Source: Branchiostoma floridae (Eukaryota; Chordata; Leptocardii; Amphioxiformes; Branchiostomatidae). From it: a DNA stretch of 64,000 nucleotides. The notes below the pieces were generated by a model that searched no databases, was not told the DNA's origin, and saw only the letters and a list, made by a program, of their open reading frames with translations. This document shows, one piece after another, positions 26,560 through 39,560 of the stretch. Both the position numbers and the translations under genes were made by a program. Position 1 is the stretch's first letter, and every line of letters starts with the position of its first letter. Location of the stretch: NCBI RefSeq assembly GCF_000003815.2, contig NC_049990.1:11148985-11212984 (forward strand), read 5' to 3'.

Positions 26560-27351
26560 ATGTCACGCCAATTCTTGCTACTTGCCTTAATGGTAACAAT
26601 GAGTTGCGTTTTATGTAGTTATGAAGCTTGTCCAAATTGCCAGGCTTTTACCGGCGATTTTCTTCACATCATACCAAATACTAGTATTGAAGCAGAATCC
26701 CATGGACTTCAGCTTTTTCCCATGGCCAAACGTGTCATGTGTGATGCAGATTTGGAGCACAGAGACAGGGACGTCATCCCAACCTGCCCTTTTGTTCAAA
26801 ACACGTCCTCCTTGTTTCTTCGAAACTACCGCCTCAGCTCCCTGTCTTCTACCGACTTGAGTCACCTTAAACATCTAAAATTGCTCAACATAGGACCAGG
26901 TAAGCTGCTACATTTTACATGTGCCTGATTTTTAAGTAAATCACGGATATTTTGTACCGGGTAGTTCCTCATTAATGACACATCAACGAGCTTTAATGTA
27001 ACCATTTCCACGTCACTTGTTTTGCAGGAACCCTGGTTCATCAGGAAAACAGCACGTTTTCGGGGCTACCATCGCTACGAACCTTGTCACTCAGTCACAA
27101 CAAGCTTCCTTACATAGGAAAGGGATGGTTTGTCCAGTTCAGCGGCCATCTTCATGTAGCTCACAACCAAATATCCTTCATAGAGGATGGGGCATTCGTT
27201 GTCAGTGACAAATACCTGCAGATCATAGGTTTGCACCTGCCGTGGAACAACTTGACAATCATTTAGACACCTGTCATTCCTGGGGTTCTTGGACCTACGA
27301 TACAACAACATACATGCGATCCAAGAAGGTATTTGCAAATTTCTCAATAAA

Positions 27352-27410
<59 letters not shown>

Positions 27411-29129
27411 CTATCGTCAACATGCAACTTATGCTTTTTTGTTTAGCGAGTAATTGCAAATTGTGATTTAGATAATTGAAATGACAGATTATCGTGGTCT
27501 GACAACATACCTATCATGAAACTAGGTTGTAGCTCTAACGTTGTCATATTATGGCCACTTCCACAGGCAGTTTCGACGATTCCTTTCGGCTCCGAATTCT
27601 GAGACTTGCGGGGAACAAACTAAAGGCAGTCCGAACAAGATGGTTCCCGCCAATACAAGGACGGCGGATGCTCAGTACCCTGGACCTGGCACACAATCAA
27701 ATCGAGTACATCGAACCAAGGTCATTTTACAATGTTCACTTTCTAGGGTCCCTTGACCTATCCCACAACCGAATCACAAGTTTACAAGAAGACCAGTGCA
27801 GCCAGTTTAACGTAAACCTTTGGGCCACTACAGTGGTTAGAATACATGGAAACCCTTTTCGCTGTACCTGCTCTATCGCGTGGATTGTACAATCACGTCC
27901 ACTCTTTAAACCTGGTCGAACCGGATTGAATTTTCAAGCTTTAACATGTGGCTATCCTAAAGGCCTTCAAGGCAGAAAGGTGATAGACCTTACAGGTACA
28001 GTGATCACACCGATCGAATGCCCAGCTCCAAAACTGTCTTTAACCGCATTGAAAGATGACCGGTCATTCCGTTGTGAGATATGTTGGGAAGAACGTCCGA
28101 CTCCAATCCAATGGATGCTCCCAGATAACTCTAGACTCGTCATCAAAAACGTATCGTTTGAAATAGAAACACAAATCAACTTTGGGGGTGTACAAACGTC
28201 CACATCATTTTTTATGAATCCTAAAGGTTTCAACTGTTGTAATTCCCAGTCATTTCGTGATAATCAGTCCACATTGTCAAACAGTTCTTGCAAAGACTCT
28301 TGGAAAGACTGTTTCAGTCATGAAAGTTAGCAATATTCTATTACAAGAATGGCAGGGTAAAGCTCTCTCGTGCTCATCGGGTTTGGGTTCAGACAAAGCT
28401 AAAGAGATCATTTCAAATCAACTTAAAATGCATTTCAATTCAACCCAGATGTCATTGAGCACTTTTTCTATCGCAACTAGGAACTATTCTTCAGTCGCAG
28501 TAGCAGAAAATGTTACAGATAGGCTCCAACTAGTTTTTCTATTGACATCAAACTTGGATGAAATTACTTCAATAAATGTATACTTACTTGATTTAATCAT
28601 TACCACCCTTTTAACATCATCAGTTGTTGCCTTGTGTTACTTCGTTCTGGCCATGGTGCGAAAGAGGACACCACACAAACAACGGGACCATCGGAACAAC
28701 GGACAAGACCAGCGAGACAACACCGAGTATTCACAGAACACTGACAAGATAGTGGAAGATCAACCTTCACTGGCTCATCAGTATGAAGTCATACTAGACA
28801 GACACCAGGCAGACATGGATAGCATAACTCCATACGGACAAGCTGCCGCAGTAGGTGGCTACGGAAGGGGCACGAACATTAGCTTAGCAACAAATCCACA
28901 CTACAAGAAACGAGAAAACGATATTGTACAAACTGAGGAAAATATTATTAATGTTGAGCAGAACAATGAGACATTCATATGCAACAAAGTGGGAGTGCTT
29001 GAAGTGCAGATAGAAAATGACAGCAAAAATTGCACCCTGTCATCTCTCAACGACCCGTCTAAATCATCTGTCACTGACGAAGATTTCGTAGGAGGATTTA
29101 ATGAGACTGATCGTAAGACATGGCTATAA
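26560..29129 (+). pseudogene. LRR-Ig receptor paralogue D, two frame lesions
   Basis: Exons 26560-26899, 27028-27328 and 27567-29129 align end to end with C and keep all splice sites. Exon 2 lacks 14 nt present in C (near 27261), producing an immediate TAG at 27264-27266 inside the LRRs. Exon 3 has a net +1 change near 28293-28302, just at the CNFVGK site of the Ig-like domain; reading resumes in the next frame and runs through membrane span, YEVI, ITPYGQA, YGRG (in place of YGM) and DRKTWL to 29129. As read, the product is a secreted N-terminal fragment of about 190 aa. It is most likely a young pseudogene; sequencing error cannot be excluded for the +1 but is less likely for a 14-nt loss. 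AATAAA lies at 29530-29535. Confidence 0.75.
27353..27410. repeat. (TG)n microsatellite, D intron 2
   Basis: About 29 TG units at the position equivalent to the compound repeat of C. Confidence 0.9.
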
Positions 29130-29529
29130 AGGGAACTCTAAGGCTGGTTTACAATGTGAAGTAAAGTCAGTGATTCACCATAATCACCCTCGTCATGGTC
29201 AAAACGACCATTTCGTTATGTCACGACAGTTGTTTTTAACAGACTCTTTTAATTGTAATGTCACAGTTGTTTTTAACAGACTCTTTTAATTGTGATGTCA
29301 AAGTCTTAATTGAAGCTTGAGGTTAGAAGTAGTAGTCTTTTTCCACGATTCTTATGTTGTTGTTTTGTGATCACTGCTCAGCTTATAGATGAATACATTG
29401 ATGTAATCATCAAACACAGCTGTCTGGTCAATGAACCATGTTTTTCTGAAAGGAATTTGCTGACGTACGTCTCTCTAGAGATAGAGAAATTGTCATATGA
29501 TTGCCTAAAATTAATGCAGTTGTGAGTGT

Positions 29530-29535
29530 AATAAA
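29530..29535 (+). promoter_or_regulatory. Polyadenylation signal behind D
   Basis: AATAAA about 400 nt past the ancestral stop codon of D. Confidence 0.45.
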
Positions 29536-29641
29536 ATTGTCTGGTTCGGACATACCATGTCTTTTATTTGCATGTTTGCCCCTTCGGTTTCCTACCGACT
29601 ATGGCAACCCTGGAGTGCCTTAATGAATAAGTTATTGTGTT

Positions 29642-29871
29642 TGTGAGTGAGTGAGTGAGTGAGTGAGTGAGTGAGTGAGTGAGTGAGTGAGTGAGTGAGT
29701 GAGTGAGTGAGTGAGTGAGTGAGTGAGTGAGTGAGTGAGTGAGTGAGTGAGTGAGTGAGTGAGTGAGTGAGTGAGGGACTCAGGGACTCAGGGACTCAGG
29801 GACTCAGGGACTCAGGGACTCAGGGACTCAGGGACTCAGGGACTCAGGGACTCAGGGACTCAGGGACTAAG
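29642..29871. repeat. (GAGT)n array abutting (GGGACTCA)n array
   Basis: About 33 GAGT units followed directly by about 12 units of the 8-mer GGGACTCA, then a return to GTGAGTGA. ACTC inside the 8-mer is the complement of GAGT, so the two arrays can pair with each other. Confidence 0.92.
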
Positions 29872-29879
29872 TGAGTGAA

Positions 29880-30459
29880 TGTATATCCTGAGATGCACAA
29901 CTGACGCGTTGCTGCTAGGCACCAATGCAAGCATAAAAAGAACATTGAAGCATGCACCTTAAACTATTATATACAACTTCTATATCATGATGACTGCATG
30001 AACATACACCAACCCTTTATGCTCTCTCTTATTCGCATAGGGTTATAATGTCCACCTTTGTTTATTGACTCCTGACTGGTAAATCATTTTACACGCGGCA
30101 CTGATCATCTTTATGCATAAGTCATGAATTTGTATTTTGGATAATACCAGATCTCTACTGAAGTATAAAAACGATTTTTAAACCTTCAGCATATCAATTA
30201 CATGTACATATTACAATTACAAGGTTTCTTTATCAAAATCCCACTCTGGTATTTGTTATCATACTAAAAGGGCTTTAAATGTGTACGTGTGCACGTGCTG
30301 GTCCAAATGATAAGGATGTGGCGTGATGAACTATTTGAATTAATATTTATGTATCTATGACAAGGACAAGGAAATTGTCTGACCAGGTGGATTAGGTTTC
30401 GTGTAACTAGCTGGTAGGAACAACATCATCGTAAAGTGACAAAGAAGTGTAGGTGCAAA
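29880..30459. other. Intergenic D-E, no gene seen
   Basis: AT-rich DNA between the tandem arrays and the E start codon. No coding exon is recognised, and there is no clear match to the promoter blocks of C/D or F/G. Confidence 0.5.
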
Positions 30460-33301
30460 ATGGCACAAAACGTCTTGCTGACTGCCTTAATGATTACGCT
30501 ACTGTGCAAATCATGTATACCAGATACATGCCCAAATTGTCGGGTTGTCTCCGAGAAGTGTCATCCGGGAAGAGGTACCGGATCTCTGCCTGGAGAGGTG
30601 TGCGTCATCTGTAACACCTCTGTGGAGCATCGTCCCAGAGACACCGTTCCACGTTGCACGCTTCTTGAGGAAGCGACAATTCTGTGGCTCAAGAATTACC
30701 GTCTTGGGTACCTGTCCTCGGCCGACATCAACCACCTTAAGCATCTGACGGATCTTATCATAGAACCAGGTGAGTTTGCGATTTGTTGTGAGACATAAAT
30801 GATATACATTATGAAAAAAACAATACAGGATAGATATTGATTAACATTGATACAAAGACAGTCACGATACTGGAATATCTGGAAACGTTTTTTTTTCAAG
30901 TATAGGAATATATTGAGTGGTAGTGTCCTTAAGTCATGCTCTTGTCCAGCATAGCAGCACCACTCGCTATAGATAAGATGTTCAACATAATATTACGATA
31001 CCTACAATGATACCTATCATTTTGATAAACACATATAATGTCAGTTACTTTACGACTTTGCAGATTTTATGCTTTCACTTCACTGTGATTTCATTGTAAC
31101 GGGTAATTAAATTACTCCAGACTACCTCTTTTCAACAAGCACAAACTCTCCATCCTAAAAGACTGCAAACCTTTTCAGTAGCATGTATGTCATATAAGCG
31201 ACAACAGTCGGGTTTAGAACCCCTTTTTGGTCCATAGACACGACCGCTAACCACTACAATACACACGCTACCATGCTATTGAGTTAGTAAGGCAATGTGC
31301 TAATTGTGATATTATGAAATCAAACTAGTTTCATTTTTCGTTATTTTTGTTTTTGTAGGAAACTTGGTGCTCCTTGACAACGAGACGTTCGAAGGGTTTG
31401 AGTACAAGCTTTACAATCTTTCCCTGTCCCGGAACAACCTTCCGTATCTAGGGAAGGGGTGGCTTGTTGAAGTACTTGGCCATCTCAATTTAGCTCATAA
31501 CAAAATAGCATACATAGAAGATGAGGCGTTTGGTACCAGTGATCACTGCCTCGCAACAGCAGCTCTATTCCTGTCGTGGAACAAGCTCGTGACAGTCAAG
31601 CCAGGATACTTCAGACATCTTTGTAAGCTGATGGTCTTGGATCTACGACATAACCAGATTTCCACCATCGACGGAGGTACCAACGCCTTTAATTTATTCT
31701 GCTAGTTGTACATACAAGCTTTTAATTAGCTAATATGCTCTTAGCGTGCATTTCTTGTGATCGTTGTCAAAATCAGAGAATTGTATCTACCAATAAGCTA
31801 AAACACATTTGTTTTTAAGCTAATTCAATTGCGGTTAAAGGAATTTTTCGGCTATTTCTTATGAATTGTGTTTTTCTCAATGTCAAAATCTATCCGTAAG
31901 TGACCGCTGATTAAATTAACACATAAATAGGTATTTTATGACTTCTCATACTTTTTTATGACCAACTTAAAGTTTCAAAAGATTTATATTGTGTGAATTA
32001 TTAACATTTCAGGTAGTTTGGATGAACTGTATCGCCTGAGAGTACTTCATCTTTCAAATAACAACCTGACAGTAGTACCAAGAGCTTGGTTCCCAGCTAT
32101 AAAGGAAAGCCGGCTACTCTCTACCTTAGACTTGGCTGAAAATCACATTCAGTACATCGAACCAGGGGTATTTTTGCAGCTTGTTCTCTTAGAGTCCCTA
32201 GATCTTTCTGATAATCTCATCACAAGTCTGCAGGAAGATCAGTTCGTTCTTGGTGATCATGGCTTTGGTATATGGGATTTAAACCCCATCATGTATGGTA
32301 ACCCGTTCCGTTGCACATGCAGTCTCCGCTGGTTATTTCGATCGGGCAAATCAAAAGGTATGTCAGTTTTTCGGGCATCACGCTTCAAGTCGTTCAATTG
32401 TTTCTATCCAGAATATCTCAGGGGCACAGAGTTCAATGGCCTCTCGAGAGACAGGATGCGATCAATGCAGTGCCCCACTCCGAAAATTACCATAACGGAA
32501 ATAGAGGCAGGTCGAACCCTCCAATGCGAGATATGTTGGGAAGAAGGCCCTCCTGACATCCAATGGGCGTTACCTAATAACACAACCCTCCTGATCAAAG
32601 ACGTACAGTTTGAAAACGAAACCCATATCAACCTTGGCGACATCAACACTTCAACGGCATTCTACATGAAATTTGACGGTTTCAAATGCTGCACACCCGC
32701 ATCATCTACGGCCAACCATTCTAGAGACTACGCCTGTAACTTTAGGGGAAAGACAATTTCTAACTTGAAAGTCAGTGAAAGACTTATGCAGCGATGGTAC
32801 GGTACAAATATCTATTGTACATCGCTGTTTGATTCAGGTGGTGCAAACATTACGGCTCTACACACCATGTCTGATGCAAAGAGTTGGAGCCAGTTGTCTC
32901 CCTCGTTAACTAGCGGGGTTTCTGCTTCAAGTTCACCAACAGGTTATGGTGAAGGAGACCAGCAAATAGTTACTCTGCTGAAATCAAATCTGAACGATAG
33001 TTTTTCTATTAATCTGTTGGATCTAATCATCACCATTTTGCTGACGTCATCAATAGTCGCGCTGTCCTTATTTGTCCTTTCTACGCTACGAGGGGCCACA
33101 TTTACCAGTAAGCAACAGAGCCCTGATAACAACCGTATTGAAAATCAGCAAGCAGTTGACCAGTTCTCTCAGCATAACTCTGAGACATTAGAAGACCCGC
33201 AACTTCACTCGTACGAAACCATACCGGACGAACAGATTGAGGATGATGTCATTACACCTTACGGTCAAGCTACCTTGTCGGGTGCCTACGGAATGGACTA
33301 G
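30460..33301 (+). CDS. LRR-Ig transmembrane receptor, paralogue E (3 exons, short tail)
   Basis: Exons 30460-30769, 31359-31676 and 32013-33301 join with phase-1 introns to 638 aa. The start is the ATG at MAQNVLL, which opens a normal signal peptide; an in-frame ATG 24 nt upstream would add a charged leader. Order: signal peptide, CPNC cap with six Cys, LRRs in exons 2 and 3, LRRCT, Ig-like domain (CEICW and CNFRGK cysteines present), membrane span (LLTSSIVAL), then HSYETIPDEQ, ITPYGQA and AYGMD, where it stops. It has no distal tail and no TWL end, and none is visible in the next few hundred bases, so this looks like its natural form. It is closest in plan to A and sits between the B-D and F/G subfamilies. 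Confidence 0.87.
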
Positions 33302-33749
33302 CCCAAAAAGTCAACAATCAACTAGCTTGTCCTTGAGTAAAAGGATGCAACTGATTCTGTAAAAAAAACCCAGAAAAACGCGAGCGCTTAGACAAAAAAT
33401 GATAGTGTTGTTAAATTAGATCCAACAACGTAGTTGAAGAAAAGGGCCTGCTAGAAAACGAGTACAGAAACAAGTGTCAATGCACGCTGAAAACACAAAG
33501 GCAGCAGCAAATGTCAAAGCAAAAAAAAAGACAGAATGCAAAATATAATAATCGCCGATAACAAATAATTCGTCTTGGTGACGATAACATCTTCTACCAA
33601 ATCGATGACCACATTTGGTCCTCATTTGGTCGCCTCTGTTGTCAAAGTTACCTGTATCGTTAATGCTGTTATAATTGTATATTGTATATTATCATATAGC
33701 CAGGCGCCGCGGACCAATCAGAAGGCCCCGTTCCACGTGGTTAATGACG

Positions 33750-33849
33750 NNNNNNNNNNNNNNNNNNNNNNNNNNNNNNNNNNNNNNNNNNNNNNNNNNN
33801 NNNNNNNNNNNNNNNNNNNNNNNNNNNNNNNNNNNNNNNNNNNNNNNNN
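33750..33849. other. Assembly gap, 100 N
   Basis: Exactly 100 N, usually a placeholder for a gap of unknown size, 450 bp past the E stop codon. Confidence 0.98.
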
Positions 33850-35400
33850 TCAGATGTTGAGAGATGATCACATAGATTGTAAAATCAATGAAAGGTGTTT
33901 GTGGGTACCTCCTGATAGACGGCACTTTTGAACTCATTGTTAAATACAATGTATATTGTGTGTGTCTAGATGATATAAAATTTATGACAGGGAAATATTC
34001 TGTAAATGTAGACAAATGAATAAATAAATAAATATGAAAATGGTATCTATGCTCACTTGCTGACACACGTCCCTGCTGCAATTATTGTTGAATGTATTTA
34101 TGTATTCGGGTCAGGTAAAGATTCATGAAAAGGCACGTTTTGTAATCATCTTTAAATCTAGATATCATATTACAAACCATTCCGTCCTAACTTATTCTAA
34201 GGCTAGACTGAGAGCCAATTGGGCAGGCGCAGTTGTATGACAGTCAGTAAATAAAGAAAGAAATAATTGTGCATGTGCTGATACATGACGCTACTATTGA
34301 ATGTATGTATTTAGGCTAGGCAAACATTCTTGAAAACGTAATATTTGAAAACATCAATTAAGTGTCTGGAAGCTCAAAAAAGAAAAGAAATGACTTCACA
34401 TTGAGAGCATGGATTCTGTGTTGCCCTTCACAGAAGAAGGCAATTTAAAGATGCAGCAAAACGTAGTAAAACTGACTAATTTCTTAATCATTCGATTTTT
34501 CCTTGGGAATTTTGCTTAATACGTGTTTACGGCCGTTTGCGTCATACAAATTTACGGATCTTGGTGCAAACAACGTATAGAAGTTGGCATCAGTGGCACA
34601 CCAAATCCATGTGGCTTTTCTTACCTATAGTCAGTTATATATTTTCTTACATGATATTTATTGCAAGTTTAAGAAGTTGAAGCTTAAACATAATAACCGA
34701 ACCAACACAAGAACACAAATGTGTGCTTCATCTATTTTTTTCCTATCTTATCGGAGATAAGATGCTCCCATAAATACGCAAAAGGAAAACTATCAAGATT
34801 AATATTTTCCATGTACGTAGCTACTCCGATGATTGCATGCTCATTGGTTATTGTAGGTTATATAAATGCAAAGCAAATATATGCCTCTTTTTACAGTACA
34901 ATCCGTGTAAATATAGAATACAACACGGTGTATTCCATATCACCCGAGGTACCAGCCCGAACGCCGTACGATATGATGCGGAATACTGACAGTGTTTCAT
35001 TTTATTTATGTCATACCCACCTGATAAGACACATGTTTAGATGCGAAATGCGTCAGAAGTTGAGAACATTTAGTGTCCTCGAACAAACATTGTTACAACA
35101 GCAATGTTCCAAAGTCCGAATCAGGTATACGAATTTTCGACCGCGCCGCACTGGTGTGCACGGAGTACATTCGAAATATTCAATGGAAGCCTGTGTGATA
35201 AAACTTCGAAGCCTGTGTGATACGGATTTTTATCACCCGGTCCGGAACACATGTATCGAGCGTTTTCGCGGCCCAGGTGTGACATAATATTAGTTACAGA
35301 AAGGCCTACGGATGCACGTGGCGTGGGTATGTGTATAGATGTATCTTGGTCAGGAGAGAAATAAGTGTTGTTCAAATATCAGAGAAACTTAAAGGTGAAC
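33850..35400. other. Intergenic E-F, no gene seen
   Basis: AT-rich DNA. A 188-codon open stretch (34721-35287) has no recognisable domain and runs through repeat-looking sequence, so I do not call it. Confidence 0.45.
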
Positions 35401-35709
35401 CTACATGGTATGACATAAGCACAAAATTACGACTTTCTTAAGTGAGAATTTGCATCAATATATATATTTTGACAAATTTTCAAAACACAAACGACCGTGC
35501 CGATGTTATAAAAAAAGAGGTCATCGGGATAGCATGAATTTATGCAGTACATGTACCTCCTCGGAAAAGAGAAATTGTCTACCTTTAGTCCATGCCTACA
35601 TACGTATACTTCCTTCGGTATGTCGACCAAACATTCATATGCAAGAGGAAAGCATTGAAAAAGACTTGATTTTGTAATATTGTGGTCAGAACTAGAAAAC
35701 CCGTAAGAA
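35401..35709 (+). promoter_or_regulatory. Upstream block of F, conserved with G
   Basis: About 300 bp conserved with 41600-41920, and more weakly with 41340-41590. The best-kept part is a CATATGCAAGAGGAAAGCAT stretch near 35637, combining an octamer-like half and a GAGGAA ETS-like core (inference), followed by GAACTAGAAAACCCGTAAGAA before the ATG. Confidence 0.5.
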
Positions 35710-38700
35710 ATGAAGCGGCTCGTCTTGCTCATCGCTTTTTTGGCCGCTGTAAGAAATTCAAAGGTGTCGTCTGACACAGGTGTTTGCCCAAATTGTCAAT
35801 TCTTTCGCTCGACGTGTCCTCCGGGCAGTAACAGAGCACCACTGTTTGGAGACTCATGTGCCGTCTGCGATCCCGTGGAGACCTCGAGCTCGCGACACAG
35901 GGACGCCATACCTTCCTGTCATCGTGTTCAAACCAGCGAGTCGCTGTGGCTGCGCAACTATAGCCTCGGCCACCTGTCTTCGGCAGACGTGAGCCACTTG
36001 AAACATTTGCGGATCCTCCATATAGAACCAGGTAAGAGATTTAATTTATACTAGTAATCATGAGAATGAATTGCAATAAACATAAAACAGCCTCACCGCT
36101 AGATATCATGCATTTTTTCCCTTGTTTTTGTGTTTGCTTTCACATAATTTATAAATCTTCCAAAACTACAGACATTGCGATAAGTTGACATTGGAACAAA
36201 CTCCGTGGTTAATGGAATCAAATTCTTTCAGATCTTTAAACACCATGACTCACTTTTGTAGTCACTAATGTATTCTTTGCCGGTGCGTAGCTTAGAGGCG
36301 AGAGAACCCGTTCGTTCAACCGTCAACGGTTTGGTTTGTATGGATGCATGGATGGATGCATGGATCGTTCAATTTAACCAAACTCTTCTTACAGCCCTTC
36401 TATACGCATGATTACGCAATCATATAGTGTCCGAGTGGTCTACGCGCTGGATGGATATAGCGATTTGCTTTTGCAGCCGTGAATCGTGGGTTCGAACCCC
36501 ACTTATAACAATTTGTTTTCTTTATTAGACAAATCTCATGTAATGTTTTTTTTTTAATAGAAGACAGACCAATTCAGTAATTCGATGTTTAAAAACTCTT
36601 TTTCATGTGATTTTGTTTAACATCCAGGCTTTTTCCAAAATACGCACCGGCCAGCTTTTTTCAGAAGCTTTCTTGTTTGTGCCAGCGATATGTGTGTTTG
36701 TACTTCCGCAATCGGTGTTTTTATTCTAGACGTTACCGTCTAGACACGTGTGTTTGGCAGTAACAGAAAGGTACCGTCCAAAAAGGTATCAATTAAAAAA
36801 GGTTGCAGAGGTTGTTCAGTGTTTAGACAATCTCCAATCGTTGACCCGGGTCTTGGATGTTTTATTCAAACTACCAAACTGAGAAAGCTTGTTATTTTCC
36901 AGGAGATCTCCAATATCTCGAAACCAACACGTTTGACGGGTTCACGTCTCTGTACAACCTCTCACTGAGCCGTAACCGGCTTACGTATCTAGGGAAGAGG
37001 TGGCTTGTTGAAGTCGGCGGACATTTGACCTTAACTCATAACGAAATAGCCTTCATAGAAGACGAGGCGTTTGGTACCTATGACGTCCAGATGGTTGCTC
37101 TGCATCTAGCTTGGAACAAACTCGACGTCATCGAGGCAGGCTACTTCAGATATCTTGGGAACGTCCGGATCTTGGACCTACGCCACAACAAAATCCATAC
37201 CATTGGAAAAGGTACGTCTTATGTTCAGAAATGTTTCTTCAACAAAATGATTAACGATATTGCTTCTTATAGAATTATGCAGCCTTAATGATTTTTTTTT
37301 CATTTTCCCCCATTGCCACCCATGTCTTCAAATGATGGCCAGTCAGGTCAAACATAAAACGTATTCATATATATATATATATATATATATTTCAGGCAGT
37401 TTCAATGACCTGCAAAGCCTTCGAGTTCTACGTCTCGACGGTAACAATCTTAGGGTGGTGAGAAGATCTTGGTTCCCGGCCTCAAATAGTAGAAGACTTC
37501 TTGGTTCTTTACATTTATCCGAAAATCAAATTCATTACATCGAACCAGAGACCTTTGTACATATTCCACTATTAGAGACTCTTGATCTTTCGGAAAATCA
37601 GATCACGAGCCTGCAGGAAAAGCATTTCAGAATTGACAGTTGGGATTTCACCGTCTGGAGAGGTATTAACTTAGATATGAATGGAAACTTCCTCCGCTGC
37701 ACGTGTTCTCTTCGTTGGTTCATTGAATCATTTTTGAATACTTTGGATCAAGAAGTGTCAAATTTCAAGCTTCTGACGTGTGCCTACCCAGAACATTTAC
37801 GAGGCGAAAAGTTGAGTGAAATTTCGTATGCCATGACGGCATCTTTGCAGTGCCCTATTCCTAAGGTTATCATAAATACAAAAGATAATGGTCGGACGTT
37901 TCGGTGTGAAATGTATTGGGAAGAAGGACCTCCTCTAGTCCAATGGACTCTACCGAATAATACAAACCTTGTCATCTCGAGCGTATCATTTGAAGAAGTA
38001 CGAAACGTCTACTTTGGAGACTTTAACATTACCACGTCTTTCTACGTGAATCCAGAAGGCTTTACATGTTGCTACTCTACATCACTAAATCATTCAAAAG
38101 TAGAGAACACTACCGATAACTTCGTGGGAAAGACTGTATCTTCTCTGACAGTCAGTCCAATCTTACTACAACAATGGCGCGGTGAGCTAGTTTCTTGCAC
38201 ATCGCTGTTTACTTCGGGCGAAGTGAACACCACAGCTTGTCTCAACGTGACTTCGTTTAATATTGATCCTGGTCTCATTACCACCGAGCCCTATACCACA
38301 GAAATACAGACAAGGACTGGTAAAGGCAACAATCAAATAATCTACTTACTGAACTCAGATATGAACAATAACATTTCAACCTTCCACTTAGATCTGGTTA
38401 TAACCACGCTTTTAACATCATCTGTAGTTGCCTTGTCTTGTTTCCTGATTCTTTTGTTCCGAAAGGGCACATATAAGATTTGGAAAGTGGACAATGTACA
38501 AGATCAGAATCAGAACGTTGACCCTGACCGTTTGTCCCAGCATACATACGAAACAGTGGAAGATCAGTACGAAGTCATTCGGGACAGTCAGATGGAAGAA
38601 GATGATGTCATCACACCATATGGACAAGCCACCATGGCAGGTGCTTACGGGATGGACACAGAAATGACGGCCGCAGTTAGTAGGCCCCACTTAACTAAGC

Positions 38701-38987
38701 ATAGGAGAGTAGCTTCGCCTTATCCCAAACGAAAGTTAGTACGTACCCAAAGCGTCACTGAATCAAGCTACAGCTTAGAGGCTTCTAGACGCGGCGATGT
38801 GGGTTTGCCGGGAAACTTTTCGAGAAAACGAACAGAGACCTTCTTAAAATCTCATGGGGCACAAAAAAGTACATGCCAGGCTTACAACAGGGCTGAAATA
38901 CATGAAGCTGAGATAAACAACGGCCGTGGTAGTCTCACTGCAACAGATAACGGTATTAGGGAGATTGAGCGCACAACATGGCTTTAG
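35710..38987 (+). CDS. LRR-Ig transmembrane receptor, paralogue F (3 exons, intact)
   Basis: Exons 35710-36031, 36903-37211 and 37396-38987, phase-1 introns, 740 aa. Signal peptide, CPNC cap, LRRs, LRRCT (about 306-363, NFLRCTC), Ig-like domain (about 364-490), membrane span (about 542-565). The tail has YETV and YEVI seven residues apart (YEVI at 602), an acidic run, ITPYGQA near 616, AYGM, a basic Ser/Arg-rich stretch and C-terminal ERTTWL. In the Ig-like domain CEICW of the other paralogues is CEMYW, and the Cys before NFVGK is Asp: both extra cysteines are missing together. Intron 2 contains a short TA repeat just before the acceptor. AATAAA lies at 39287-39292. A direct tandem duplicate of G. 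Confidence 0.9.
36425..36510 (+). repeat. tRNA-like relic or SINE head in F intron 1
   Basis: GTCCGAGTGGTCTACGCG resembles an A box and GGGTTCGAACCCC a B box, but the ends do not pair into an acceptor stem. It is probably a degenerate tRNA pseudogene or SINE 5' region. Confidence 0.4.
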
Positions 38988-39286
38988 AGGCCAAGGCAAC
39001 TAAAAGATAAGAAATAAGGCTGTTAGAGGTTAAAGTTTGTTTGTTTTTTTCAAAGAAAAAAATGGAAAGAATGAAAAAAGATATTTCACAATTTGTGTCC
39101 AGTACAACCATGCTTGGATGACATTCAATACATACCAAAGTAACGTTACATGTTTAATTGAAAAGATTTTCATTAATATTCAAAGTTAGATGACATGTTG
39201 TCTTGACTATGTACTAGCTATAGTATGTCATTTTTCGTGTTTTTTGGTCTTTACTGCACTTTAAGAGTGCGAATGTTCGTATGTCA

Positions 39287-39292
39287 AATAAA
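39287..39292 (+). promoter_or_regulatory. Polyadenylation signal of F
   Basis: AATAAA 300 nt past the F stop codon. Confidence 0.5.
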
Positions 39293-39329
39293 GGTCATTG
39301 TTTGTCTGAACCTTTATTTATCTATCTAT

Positions 39330-39560
39330 AAAAAACACTTCAGTTCCAACATCAATCGAATCCCTTGTTCACCAAGAAAAGATAGTAGCAGGTCCTGGAC
39401 AACAGATAAAAAATCCAGACGTTTGGCTGCATTTCCGAGGTCGTACACAAAAGGGCTAGACTCGACCTCGACAGACGTCTCCCAACAACTAACCACGAAC
39501 ATGAATAAAATATCACAATCCATCCAGAGGTTCTTGAGTTATGCCGATTACAAATATCCC
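39330..39560 (+). repeat. Segment duplicated behind F and G
   Basis: Resembles 47640-47810 behind G (CAGTTC...AATCCCTTGTT.ACCAAGA, then GAGGTCGT/AAGGTCGT-type stretches), showing that the F/G duplication unit extends well past the 3' ends. CA-rich sequence follows at 39580-39612. Confidence 0.5.

Noticed and set aside
34721-35287. 188-codon frame between E and F
   Set aside because: No domain, no paralogue in the cluster, and repeat-like words; likely chance.
36425-36510. Functional tRNA gene in F intron 1
   Set aside because: B box is good but acceptor and anticodon stems do not pair; listed only as a relic.
38500-38600. Canonical ITAM or ITIM in the receptor tails
   Set aside because: The residue two before YE-x-I is not hydrophobic as an ITIM needs, and YETV/YEVI spacing is too short for an ITAM.
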